The notes under the pieces were generated by a model that saw nothing but the letters and a program-made list of their open reading frames with translations, was not told where the DNA came from and did no database searches. This document shows positions 21,597 to 33,065 of a stretch of 64,000 nucleotides of DNA, in pieces; the stretch's first letter is position 1, and every line of letters begins with the position of its first letter. Source of the DNA: Dysidea avara (taxonomy: Eukaryota > Porifera > Demospongiae > Dictyoceratida > Dysideidae); contig NC_089273.1 of the NCBI RefSeq assembly GCF_963678975.1, positions 23,082,356 to 23,146,355 of the forward strand, given 5' to 3'. Both the position numbers and the translations under genes were made by a program.

Positions 21597-23104
21597 GCTA
21601 CTGAGCTAGTCTCAAGGCACCCGACCCTAAAAAGTGGGTCTGGTGAAACTGTGTACAAAAAGTTTGAGCTCTGGAATGTTTATTGGATGACGTTTTACCT
21701 GTTACGTAAGTGCACTGTTTACGTCCCAACATCCATTCAACCAGATACGCTTGTTGTAGAAACTTTTGGTGTTTGGTAACCATTTTCGCTTCAAACCCTT
21801 CGTACCATAGATGAACGCACCACAGCCAGAAGTGGTGCATCAACCAAACAGCATGGCTTGTAAACATTAAATTTTGTTACAACAAATTTCAGTTTCTTTA
21901 TGGACGAACAATGCCCATATGATTTTACGGTACTGGGCTTTGCAGTGTGAGGACTATGATTTTCCTTTCCTCAAAACCCTGTTGTAATTAATTGTGTTTG
22001 TATTTTAGTTGTAGAGTAATTTGTACTAAAAAACCAGATCCAGGGACGTAGGGAGGGGGTTCCGGGGGGTTCAGGAACCCCCTGTAAAATTTAGACTTCT
22101 GCAAGCAGGATCCTAACACACCATTTAGTGTGGCAGGACAAAATGAGTGAGTAATATAGTGTAATGGCACAGCATAACAATTGATAAAACTTACATTCAT
22201 CTCTCAGGGAAGGATTTACAGAGGTAACATGAGCCCTCTTCAAAACTTGTTAAAAGATCGATATGCTCTAATAGAGCAGTCAGGTATATACTCTAATAGA
22301 GCAGTCAGGTATACTCTAATAGAACATGCATGTAAATATCCATGTCCATATGGAGTTTTTCAGACATTCCAACATTAAATGCAAAACTTAGCATGACCTT
22401 ATACTGCTATATCTTTGGTGTGCAGTGTTTAAAGATATACAGCTCCAGTAATTTATCACTTGTGTTATGCAAAATTAATTCATGCTATGCATATTTGTAT
22501 AGTTATATTGTTTTGATTGTCATTTGTATCAGTGGATTCATGGCTCCTATACCACAGTGAGATATAACCATCACTTACAGATTACCATATGTGTCTCTAT
22601 GTGTTATGCTGTCCGTTTCCACTAGGTGACTTTATCTAGTGCTACTTTCATCCCAGGGGCACTTAATGCATCATAATTAATGTACTTTTTGCATAAAATA
22701 TAGCAATTTACTGAGTTTTGATTTATTAAAATATTGAAAGTCTCTCAGCGGCTGGGGGCACAACACTGGTGCTGGAACCCCCCTTCAAAAAATCCTGGCT
22801 AAGCCCCTGAGATCCGCTTACAGCATCACCAAACTAATAGCGCTACTTTATTTATTCAAAATTAAAACGAACCGAACAGAATTGTATGGCTGTTTTATCA
22901 ATGAGTTTAAGCGACAGAGTCACCGGATGTAATTAACCATAAGCCTCGAATCGTTTGAAATGTACGCATTACATAATCAATTTGAAATGGAGCGATCTGA
23001 TTGGATCTTCCAACATTCCGGAAGCGCCAAACTTTTGTACACAGTTTCACCAGACCCACTTTTAGGGTCGGACTCCGCGAGACTACCACTTAGCTGGCAA
23101 GGGG
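21597..23104. mobile_element. Inverted-repeat element, non-autonomous
   Basis: Left and right ends share, in inverse orientation, ccgaccctaaaaagtgggtc followed by tggtgaaactgtgtacaaaa and a ggaatgtt block, about 70-80 bp in all. The interior lacks a recognisable transposase and is interrupted by a hAT-like element (22041-22809). The element ends next to a LINE that starts near 23107. Confidence 0.65.
22041..22809. mobile_element. hAT-like non-autonomous element
   Basis: It starts CAGGGACGTAGGGAGGGGGT and ends with the inverse of CAGGGGCTTAGCCAGGAT, both with ggggttcc a little inside. CAGGGGCGTAGCCAGG-type ends are common in hAT-like elements of invertebrates (from memory). Only agatc is shared at the flanks, so the target duplication is imperfect. 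It contains three CTCTAATAGAG motif copies at 22263-22325. Confidence 0.55.
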
Positions 23105-23106
23105 CG

Positions 23107-24735
23107 AGGCTCTGGGTTAGCTATCGCACTATTGCTCACTGACCTAAGTGGTGAAACATTATCTAGTATTCCACAGATTGTAGTGCATTCAGATGGTGTA
23201 GCCCAGCTATTATCTAACATCAAAGTGAACAAAGCACCTGGACCTGATAACCTTCAAACATGTTTCCTACAAGAAGTTGCATATGAGATTGCACCAATCC
23301 TTACTGTTATCTTTCAAGCATCATTAGACCAAGGTGTTTTACCAAGCATTTGGAAAACAGCAGCAGTTGTCCCAATTTTTAAAAAAGGTGCCAGATCCGA
23401 TCCAGGCAATTATAGGCCAGTATCCTTAACTTGTATTTGCTGTAAAATCTTAGAACATATTGTATATTCCAGCATTACCAAACACTTACAGTACCATGAA
23501 GTTTTATGTGATGGGCAACATGGATTTCGACAGAAACGAAGCTGTGAATCACAACTGATCACAACCATTAATGATTTTGCCAAGTGCCTTAATGAGAAGA
23601 GTCAATGTGATGTCCTCCTGTTAGACTTTCGTAAGGCCTTTGACAAGGTACCTCATGCATGCCTTTTCCAAAAACTTCACCATTATGGAATTCATGGAGC
23701 ACTACTACTTTGGCTTAAATCTTTCTTAACCGATAGATCACAATATGTCATACTAGATAACCAAAAAAGCCATCCAACCCCAGTATCATCGGGAGTTCCT
23801 CAAGGCACAGTGCTAGCCCCACTTCTCTTTCTATTGTATATAAATGATTTACCTTCTCGAGTACGCTCTAAAGTAAAGTTGTATGCCGATGATGTATTAC
23901 TCTACTCCTACATTAAATCTGAATCTGATTGTCATGCATTACAAGAAGACCTAGATGCTCTCGCACAATAGGCACGTATTTGGCAGGTGGAGTTTAACCC
24001 CAGCAAATGTGAATTCTTGAGAGTTACCAATAAGAAAAACCCCATTGTCTTTAATTACTGCATTGAAGCTGTACCTATTGCCCAAGTTGCTCATACCAAA
24101 TACCTTGGCGTAACAATTTCAAGCAACCTTTCATGGAATGAACATGTCCAAAGGATTACTAACAAGGCCAAACAAGTAAACAACTTTTTGTATCGTAACT
24201 TACGTGAATGTCCTACTCACATTAAATGTAATTGTTTCAAGATTATGGTTCGTCCAATCATTGAATATGCTGCGTCTGCTTGGGATCCCCACACCTTGTT
24301 GAATATAAACAAGCTAGAATCAATCCAGAGAACTGCTGCTAGATTTTGCTTTAATGACTTTTCAAGATATTCAAGTGTTACTAACATGTTGTCTTCTCTT
24401 AATCTACCATTGTTACAGGTAAGAAGAACCCAAGCTAAATTAAGTACTTTTTACAAAATAATTAACGGATATTTGATTGTGCCTACAGATGATCTTACCC
24501 CTAAACTTTCAAGTTTAAGGAGTGGCTACTATCACCAACCAATGACTCTAATTGATGCTTACAAATTTTCCTTTTTCCCATCAACCATCAAATTATGGAA
24601 CCAACTCCCTGCTGATGTAATTAATTCCTCTACCCCTAATAAGTTTTGTAATAACTTAAGTAAGTTTTATGATCACACCTGTGCGTTATAATCTTTTGAT
24701 TGCTGCACAGTAATAAATATAAATAAATATAAACT
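23107..24735 (+). mobile_element. 5'-truncated LINE, second family
   Basis: Frame 23132-24691 encodes a LINE reverse transcriptase from the fingers to the C terminus. It has KAPGPDNLQTCFLQEV, VPIFKKGARSDPGNYRPVSL, LLDFRKAFDKVPHACL (motif A), SGVPQGTVLAPLLF (motif B), LYADDVLLYSY (motif C) and ARFCFNDFSRYSSV. A single in-frame TAG at 23969-23971 splits the frame; no other break was seen. The endonuclease domain is absent. The 3' end is a taaatataaa-type microsatellite (24708-24733), unlike the TAA tails of the first family. Confidence 0.85.
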
Positions 24736-25067
24736 GCTCGCTAAGCTACTGGTATCTCAAGTTGGACGAAGCTACGCAATCAACCACGTCGCGGTCCACG
24801 TTTCATCTCTCCTGAATCCGTAAAAAGTCAGCTCAAACATTTTGAAGTAACGTTTAAAGTTAGGTTCAAAGAACAGCTCGGGTAAAACAGGCCCAGCGAG
24901 GAACGAACGTAGGCGCACACAATTAAAATATTCGGAATTCTCCTAAAATAAAACGACATCTATCGAGCCAACGATTCCAGATTCTAAGGCAAGATTCCTA
25001 ATTCCATGTGGGATTCTAAACGAGTTGTACGGGATTCCAGCTCGTGCATGACGGACCAATGCTTGTT

Positions 25068-25130
25068 ATTTATTTATTTATTGTTAATCATCAGGACCCT
25101 CCAGGGGCATAATGCTGATGTGCAATTACA
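25068..25130 (-). mobile_element. 3' tail of another LINE
   Basis: On the minus strand this is gcccctggagggtcctgatg followed by a TAAATAAATA tail (T-rich on plus, 25071-25082). It looks like a very short 5'-truncated LINE end. The plus-strand LINE fragment starts directly after it. Confidence 0.5.
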
Positions 25131-25720
25131 TGGAGTCACCATAGACCAAAACTGAACTGGCATGAACACATCAACAATGTTGTCAAGAAGGGAAATTCTG
25201 TGCTTGGTTTTTTGCGACGAAACTTAAAAAAACTGCTCCATTGCTGTAAAATCATCATGCTATTAAACTTATTTACGACCAGTTCTAGAGTATGCATCAG
25301 TGGTATGATCACCACATTACCAGACAGACATCGACAGACTAGAGATGGTGCAAAGACGATCAGCAAGATTTGTTTTAAATAAGAAAGACAGATACGCTAG
25401 TGTGACTAAAATGATGGAATCTTTGGGATGGCCTAGTTTGCAAAAAAGAAGAACAAATGCAAAACTGATAATGTTTTACAAAATAATTAACGATATTGTT
25501 GATGTTGACACTGATGACAACATATTAGTACCAGTAACATGTCACTATACACGTGGTCACCTCATGCAGCCTTACACAAGAGTGGACGCATACAAATTTC
25601 ATATATGCCATCATCGATTAAACTTTGGAATACCTTACCAGGAGATGTTATCAATCAAAACTCAGTAGAAATTTTCAAGCCAACTTGCACACACACACAC
25701 TTGTAATTAACTGACAACAA
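25131..25720 (+). mobile_element. LINE C-terminal fragment
   Basis: The plus-strand frames are broken. VGFLRRNLKKL-like and LEYASVVW-like segments lie near 25200-25320. Frame 25345-25668 reads MVQRRSARFVLNKKDRYASV, MESLGWPSLQKRRTNAKLIM and RVDAYKFH, the usual end of the thumb and C-terminal region. The end motif is frameshifted near 25600. No reverse-transcriptase core remains. Confidence 0.7.
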
Positions 25721-25924
25721 ATGATTTTAATATGCATTCACACACAATCATAATTGTGATTCAGATATGTACGATTATACTCCACTTATGGAGGTACGTA
25801 CATTAAATCTATATTATATTATTATGTGTACAATTTCAGTTAGTTACTTAACTATATAAGTATGTACAATTACGACAAGTTACTTAATTATTTACATATG
25901 TACAATTGTAAATGAATCATGTTC

Positions 25925-26610
25925 TACATGGTTATCAGTAAAATCAGGAGTACCTCAAGGGACAGTCTTGGGACCACTTTTATTTCTTGTATATATTAAC
26001 GATATTGCAAAAGGTTTATCTTCAAGTTTAAGACTGTTTGCTGTTGATTGTCTATTGTATCGTGTGATCTCATGTGAAGAGGACATTGCTGAACTCCAAC
26101 GTGATCTTAATACCATGTTCAAATGGTCACAATTGTGGCAAATGAATTTTAATGTTTCAAAATGTGTTACCTTGAAGTGTTATAGGATACGGGATCCAAT
26201 ACTAACAGACTATTTCATCAACACCCAAAAACTACAAAGTGTCAAGCAGCATCCATATCTGGGTATAGTATTTGACCAAACAATGTCTTTTATTCCACAT
26301 ATTAACAGCATCACATCCAAAGCAACCAGACCTTTGAATTTTGTTAAACGTAACTTGTGTAATTGCTCCCAGCAAACTAAATCTAGAGCCTACACTAGCC
26401 TCGTCAGACCAACACTTGAATATGCTAGTTCTGTGTGGGATCCCCACCATAATAATCACATTGCCTCCATAGAAAAAAATCAAAGGAGAGCTCTAAGATG
26501 GATATTTAATGATTATAATTTCAGTCACAGTGTTACCACCATGCTACAAAGTCTCAATTGGCCTACATTACAACACCGTCGTAAAAGAATGCGTCTTACC
26601 TTGCTGTACA
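25925..26610 (+). mobile_element. LINE fragment, left part, split by another LINE
   Basis: The frame 25968-26648 starts in the middle of the reverse transcriptase at SGVPQGTVLGPLLFLVYIND. It goes through LRLFAVDCLLYRV, LKCYRIRDPI, FVKRNLCNCSQQTKSRAY, LEYASSVWDPHH and LQSLNWPTLQHRRKRMRL to LLYKSI. The catalytic motif reads F-A-V-D instead of F-A-D-D, so the second aspartate pair is lost. Its missing C terminus continues at 28318-28680, after the minus-strand LINE. Confidence 0.8.
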
Positions 26611-28317
26611 AATCTATTATGATTATGATTATGATTAAATACGGGTAAAGGCACAGCCTGCATATCCGATCAATGCAGTAATTATACAAAAATAACTCTT
26701 GAATCAATTAAATGACTGATACAAAAATAGATCTTGAATCAATTAAATGACTATCTAATAATGATTTAAAAGTGTTAATCGAAGAACTATTTACAACATA
26801 GTCTAATTAGGCAAACTATTCCAATTGTTGGTGATTCTATTGATAAAGTAATTAGATCTACACAATAGTCTTGAGCGTTCCTTAAACAATTTGAATTGAT
26901 GCCCCCTGGTAATAGATGTTGAGTACGTATATATATATCAGTAAAATCGGTGGTGAAATAATTGTTAAGAATTTTAAAAAGAAATATTAGATCACCTCTC
27001 AATCATCTATAATGAAAAGATGGCAAATCTAGTTGTGTCAACCTCTCAGAGTAAGATTTGTCTTGAAGTTGTGGGATGAGACGAGTAGCCCTTCATTGTA
27101 TCTTCTCTACCTTTCTGTTGTCTAGAATGTAATGAGGCCCCCAAATAGGATTATTGCATTCCAAGATAGGTCGAACTAATGTATTGAACAAACAAGTTAG
27201 CATGGTAGAGTCAAGGTATTCAAATGATTTCTTAATCAAACCAAGTACTCAGTTAGCTTTGGTAGTAGCTTGAGGGTGTGATGGTGGAATTAGAGCTGAT
27301 CGTCAAAAACAATACCGAGGTCGCTGTACGTTGCATTGATGTCAATAAATATTCCATTGAGACAGTAAGGACCATAGTGGTGGGCTGGGCCGAAGTGAAG
27401 GTGTTTGCACTTGGAAATATTAAAATTCAAAAGCCACTGCTGTGACCATCTTTGAAGTAAGTCTAAGTCACTCTGTAACGCAGTATAGTCTTCTCTATTT
27501 CTAATGACTCGAAAGATTTTTGTATCATCAGCAAACAATAGCACCGGACTTGATACAATTGATGGTATCTCATTTACAAACATCGTGAATAGTAGGGGAC
27601 CCAGCACAGAACCCTGGGAACACCACTAGTAACTGGAATGGTGGAAGATTTATGGCCATTAAGTACAACTTGTTGCACTCTGTTAGATAAAAAGCTTTCA
27701 ATCCATTTTAGCACATTTCCATGAATACCAAACGATGTTAACTTTTGCAATAAACGTCGGTGTGAAACAGTATCGAAAGCTTTTTGGAAATCTAAGTAGA
27801 TTACGTCAATAGAATAGCCCTCATCAAGATGATGAGTTAAATAATCCAGCATCAGAAGCAATTGAGTGGAACACGATCTTCCTGGTATAAAGCCAAATTG
27901 ATAGGGAGACAGTAAGTTGTTTGTGGATAGGTGGTTCAGTATATGATCTTTGACAATGGATTCCATTAACTTGCTGAAAATAGAAGTGAGGCTGACTGGT
28001 CTATAATTGCAGGCCAGATCCGTGCACCTTTTTTGTGAATAGGTGTTACATTGGCACACTTCCAATCTGAAGGTAAAGTGCCACTATTTAGCGATTTATT
28101 AAACAGGATAGACAATGGTACAGAAATAAATTCACTTACAGATTTGATAATAGTTATAGGCCATCCGTCTGGTCCAAAGGATTTAATACTTTGTAGAGCT
28201 ATTAGCTTGCTAAAAACAGTTGCAGGAGTGATTTCAATGGAGTCATCAAGGAGAGGAGAACTAGTTGAATCAACTGTTGGAATACTTGCGGTGTCCTCGC
28301 AGGTAAATACACTAGAA
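26611..28317 (-). mobile_element. LINE inserted in reverse into another LINE
   Basis: Read on the minus strand from 28317: TPATVFSKLIALQSIKSFGP and NSGTLPSDWKCANVTPIHKK, then NYRPVSLTSIFSKLMESIVK, LLLMLDYLTHHLDEGYSIDV, FQKAFDTVSHRRL and SGVP. It continues in other frames with LLFADDTKIFRVI (27290-27607) and IESPTIGIVC-type C-terminal sequence to about 26787. At least two frameshifts (near 28025 and 27605) break the protein. The 3' tail is an AATCAT-type microsatellite (26614-26640) after cctttacccgtatttaatc. It is 5'-truncated in the fingers domain. Confidence 0.8.
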
Positions 28318-28680
28318 AAATATTTGTTAATTATTAATGGCCTTTTAGCTCTAAAAATTCCTAATTATTTCACTGCGATTTCCACAAACACAAGAATTCA
28401 TCATCATCAATCCTACTATTTTACACATATCAGAACAGACGCCTACATGAACAGTTTCTTCCATAGAACAATAAGAGAATGGAATGATCTCCCTCAACAT
28501 GTTATTGATTCTAACTCACTAGATTTATTTCAGGAACAATTAAATACTTATCTTAATACTGCTTTATTGTAATTATTGATTTTTTTGTAATTGTTTGGGA
28601 CAGACCTTGTCCTCTGGGCACAATCAGCTGGTGCTGTCTGCCCAGTATAATTACATAACCAAGTAATAATAATAATAAGT
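28318..28680 (+). mobile_element. LINE fragment, right part of the split element
   Basis: This reads INGLLALKIPNYFTAI, then FTHIRTDAYMNSFFHRTIRE and WNDLPQHVIDSNSLDLFQEQ. It ends at TAA (28570-28572), followed by a 3' UTR with acagaccttgtcctctgggc and a TAA microsatellite (28664-28677). It supplies the end missing from 25925-26610. Confidence 0.75.
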
Positions 28681-29189
28681 GACGTCATAAATAAATAAAT
28701 AATTAATTAAGTAATTAATGTACAGCGAAACTACTTAGCAGACACACAAATGCTCACCGGGATTGTGTTAGACGATAGTAAAACAGGAAAAATAAAAAGG
28801 GATTTTTTCTTCCGTGCCTTCGTTATGGAATAGAGTTTTCCATATAACGCCATCCTTTTCAGTTCCTGACAACCAGTAACTCGTTAGTTACCACCCGTAA
28901 AACTTGTTAGCGTGCCCCAGTAACTAGTAAGGCCGGTTTGTAGCTCATAGCAACCAATTTAAATGCGCTGCGCCGCCTGCGCGTTAAACCAGGAACTTGT
29001 CTCCTATGAGGGAAAGAACTATTATTGGTGGAAACAACGACGTTTTCTTACTTGGAGGTTAGTTCTGTATAATGTACTCCAACTATTACTTTACTGCAGA
29101 TAGTTTTTAGGGTCTTACATTTGAGTATTAAAATGCGCAAAAGCATTAGAATACACTTACGAGATTTTAGCCTATAGTCAGTAGAGGCA
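28681..29189. other. GC-richer low-copy stretch, possible promoter or CpG-rich region
   Basis: This starts with gtgacgtcata (a CRE-like TGACGTCA). Around 28860-29010 it has several CG dinucleotides (atgcgctgcgccgcctgcgc), unusual for the window. No first exon could be assigned. Confidence 0.25.
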
Positions 29190-29232
29190 TAGATAATAGA
29201 CACCCCATATGTAGGGGTGTCTATTATCTATG
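29190..29232. mobile_element. 43-bp micro-palindrome flanked by 9-bp direct repeats
   Basis: The arms tagataatagacacccc and its inverse surround a 7-9-bp centre. gtagaggca occurs at 29181-29189 and 29233-29241. The layout is that of a minimal MITE: inverted repeats with a target duplication. A sister of 25 bp lies at 37470-37494. Confidence 0.6.
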
Positions 29233-30012
29233 GTAGAGGCAAGTCTTATTATTGGACCATATTTACAAGTCTGTGCTATTGTCCACTGATACTACGCTGT
29301 GTGGTCTGTTATTTAGTGACTAGTCCGTAAGTGGCGACTTACTATTTATTGCTACTGTACAAGCATTGTTTTGCTAAAAGGTAGCAAAACAAAATTTCTA
29401 TGGTTAAAGACTCTGTTTACTGTGCTCAGGATTGAGTAAGGGGCACCAAGAAATAGTTTATTATAGAGCAGTTGTTCTCATAAGACTTATTTGTGTTTCA
29501 TGTTCTGTAGACATGTCAGTACTGTGCATATTGTACACTAATGATGCAGTCACATGTGTCATAAGATAAATAATATGCTTTGAACATTAATTTTGCTTTT
29601 ACCATACCTTTGCAGCACTGGATGTGCAACTATTGTACATAACATGGCTTATAGCTATTATAGCAATCAAACCAAGCACTGTAATACTGTTAACACTGAG
29701 TAATAATGATTACAATAGCAGTGCAAATGTAAGCTATTCAATTTGTGGATGGTAGCAGTGTTAGTGGAGTATGTACTAAGATTCTGTCTTATAACAGTGC
29801 TGCCTGTTCACGTCTCGAAACAATCCCAAAGATTCATTTGCAAACAACTATAAACTTGTTACTAACTACTCACGTAACACTACTCTATATATCGCATACA
29901 TACAGTATGCTATAGGATACTAATATAGTTATGTTCTGGTTAAATGTCTGTTGTTGCATATAGCTTGTAATGTATGACTGTGTACAGTGCGTATGTATGA
30001 TAACTTACAATA

Positions 30013-30651
30013 TGTGACCGTCTCAGCGAAAACCTGTCTAGTTTGCACAAGCATGTGCATTGAGAAAATTGAAACTTAAAAAATATTTTTCGTTACATTA
30101 TGCATGCTACAAGAAAAAATATACAAGTTTTTATCGGGCCAGTACACGAAGAAGGAAGATTTAAATCGATTAAACTATGCACCATCTTACTCATGGAGAG
30201 TTCAAAAATCTTTGTTTCATTTCTGTAGCCCCAATGGTTTGCGTGTCACGTGAGTTTGTTTACGAAGTGGTAGACGCAAACAAAATTATTGCTATTCTTC
30301 AACAAAGCCGCCTTCATACGCCTACACAAAAATGAATGCAAGGCTAAAACTATACCTTGGTTGATCTGCCAATCCATGATGAACATTGTAAGCCAAATGT
30401 CAACTTTGTAGACTAATCCAAGCGGAAGTTATGGCTTCGAATGCAAGTGCCTGTAGTTTATTTTTAGTAGTCACTGTACAAATCGATTTCCTTGTTCTTC
30501 CTACTTTCTAGCACTGTAATTCCAAAACTACTCACCACAGAAAGCTGAAACTTTGGTGAATCATGCCTTGGACAATGCAGATAATGCTGAGAAATTAAAA
30601 GGATATTCAGAGGTTGTGCGAACTAGATGGGTTTTCGCTGAGATGGTCACA
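30013..30651. mobile_element. TGTGACCGTCTC-type MITE, copy 2
   Basis: The ends TGTGACCGTCTCAGCGAAAA and the near inverse TTTTCGCTGAGATGGTCACA are flanked by TA. They pair over about 38 bp. The interior resembles 15783-16408 in the same relative orientation at landmarks such as cgtgtcacgtgagtttgttt. Confidence 0.85.
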
Positions 30652-31297
30652 TATGTGACTATTGTATGTACATTCAGTGAAATCAAGTAATGGATAACTC
30701 TCAATCTTTCTTTAATATTGCTGCTTCTGTGTTGTGTTGGCTGGTCCATCTGTAATTCTATAATTTTTATAGCATACTGTAGCATTGTTACAAAGTTGTA
30801 CTGAGAATAAAGTAGATGGGGTTGATGATGGTCCTATTTAGTGTCACACATGGTACTGGGGACATTAGCTTTATATAAGTTGACCATATAATATTATTAT
30901 GTATGTACACTGTGCAGGGTTGACGCTTGTTATCTGTATAGTAGTGTTGTAAACTGGTATGGAAAAACTGATTATAACTGGTATTGTCTTTTGCCCACTC
31001 ACTTGGTAAACTTCTGCTGACAAGTGATAATGTCATAGCATAACCTCAAAGCATGTGTAAATGTCGTGTAACAACAAAATAATATTTAGGAAATTTGTAG
31101 TTGGCAAAATTTTAATTTGGCGACATACGCACTATTTAATTTTTATTAAATTTACTGATAAATTGGCACTACACTGTTGCACATGTTGTAGGCTGACAGA
31201 AGGATGAATTTGTATCCTGAACGTTTCTTGTGCTGAAATGTCTGCCTTGTAAATTTAGTGCTCAGTCACAGTAGGCTGTCCACTGATAGCTTTCACA

Positions 31298-31475
31298 GGG
31301 TTAGATCATCCGACACGTGATCAAATATCTGAGTCTGACCTGGATTGGATCACGTGTGCAATGGATCAATTAGTTCACGTTGAAGTGTTTTAACCTAGTC
31401 CTGCCACAACCTAGTTTTTTTTGTGAGCCACAACTACTTATCATGATCATGTATCTAAGTAATACAGTAAACCTT
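31298..31475. mobile_element. Decayed relative of the 834-1361 MITE
   Basis: This shares the words gtctgacctggattggatca and cacgtg, and a tgagccacaactacttatc block like tgagccacgcccacttatcg near 996. The ends are eroded. Confidence 0.45.
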
Positions 31476-32439
31476 TGATTTCTTTAGGATGTCATGTCAA
31501 GTTACATATACAGTGTTAAGGAGTGTTGACAATGTCATCAGTGGACTGTTTATTGAAGCCAATCTACAAGGGTCATTGAAGCTTACTACTGAGTAGAGAC
31601 CTGACCAACTAACACATTGCAAGTGACTATAGGTATCGTATCATAACTTTGAGATATGCATTTGTACAGGCTATACTGAAGTAGGACACTCTCCTCTCTT
31701 TTTATATTATGAACTCTTGCTAGTGAGCTTGGCTCCATGTAAGCTTACAGACAGCATCAAACATAAGATTCATGCAGACTGTAATACTCTAATTGATAAA
31801 TGAGCACAAGCAGAGTTTTATAATTAGAGCGAATTTGCTAGTTAGTGCATAGAATCACTGATATGAGCAGTTGTTCTTATAGATAAGACTTGTTCGTGTT
31901 TTATGTATACAGCTTCCCTAGACATATCAGTACTATCCATTTGGTGCATATAGACACACATGTCAGAGAATAATAGTATAGCTTTGATCATCTTATTTAA
32001 AGATCACTTTCACCATACCTTGCAGCAGTTTGGATGTGTGACTACTGGTTAAGACAAATCTATTGTAGGTACACTTCTGTACACCTCGTAGAATGAAATT
32101 TGTGTGTATATACATGGCTTATAGCAACCATAGCAATTAAACCAAGCACTTTATAATTAAATCAGAGTACTGATGACTACAATAGCAGTGCTAATATAAA
32201 TGTAATGAGCTAGTCATTTTGGGAGTGGGTAGCCATGTTAGTAATGTGCATACTAAGATTCTGTCATATAAACCATTGGCATATAGCTTATAAAGTATGC
32301 GAACGGTATAGATCCTTGCTAATCCAAACTCCAATAATCTGAACACTTGCTAATCCCAACAGTAGAAATGACTGTTCTATTAGGGTATTTTGTGAACAAG
32401 TGTTTGTTCTATTAGAGTATTTGAATAGGGTTCTGTATA

Positions 32440-32690
32440 TGTGACCAGATTTGCGAAAAGGTACCTTTTTCACACACAAAATTTGACCCATTTTTTGGAT
32501 TTCAAAGCTTCATAACTTTTTGATCATTGCATATAATTGCTTGAAATTTTCAATGAATGTAGCCACAGTATTTGGCTACATTTGGATACTAAGAGCAAGT
32601 TAATTGGTATAAGGAGTCAAGTATTACATTATTTTGTTTGCTGGTATGTCAAATGTGTGGAAAAGGTACCTTTTCGCAAATCCGGTCACA
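32440..32690. mobile_element. TGTGACC-type hairpin MITE, copy 1
   Basis: TGTGACCAGATTTGCGAAAA and the inverse TTTTCGCAAATCCGGTCACA form the termini, with a ggtacc just inside each. It is 251 bp, flanked by TA. Sisters at 49065-49315 and 51912-52153, and a fragment at 2150-2251. Confidence 0.85.
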
Positions 32691-33065
32691 TATAGTCAAT
32701 CATCTGAACAATTTCACTACATTGAGAACAGAGCTGTTCAGATTATTGAGGATCCACTGTTTAATAAATTGGTATAATATCCATTTTATTGTATTATTAG
32801 CTTACAGTGTGTGACTGTTGTGCACACGTACAATGAAATTAAGTGATGGATAAATCTTAATCTTTCTATGATAGTTCTTCTCTGTGTTGGCTGGTCCATC
32901 TGTTGCCCTATAATTTTGATAGCATACTTTAACATTGTTACGAAGTTGTACTGAGCTTTCATGTCTTTGTATTGGTTGGTACTGGTGACATCAGCTTTAT
33001 AATATTACCATGTATTTTGTGTATGTATACTGTGCACATGGCTTTCCCCTTGTTATCATTTAAAC

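Larger units (their letters stand above)
19094..25065. mobile_element. Inverted-terminus element carrying a PHD-finger gene remnant and nested insertions
   Basis: The left end (gggttccgtcacgaccctag then aatcctgtacgag) and the inverse of the right end (tggtccgtcatgcacgagct then ggaatcccgtac) resemble each other over roughly 80-100 bp, with iterated attccag words in both. Between them are two LINEs, another inverted-repeat element and a minus-strand gene remnant. That the whole span is one old DNA transposon is an inference; no convincing target duplication was found. Confidence 0.45.
29460..33065. repeat. Diverged tandem duplication of about 2.3 kb
   Basis: 29460-29810 aligns with 31860-32280 (shared atggcttatagc, aaaccaagcact and gtactaagattctgtc). 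30652-30960 aligns with 32810-33065 (shared gttggctggtccatctgt). Unit 1 carries the MITE 30013-30651 and unit 2 the MITE 32440-32690, at different places. No coding sequence was recognised in either unit. Confidence 0.65.
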
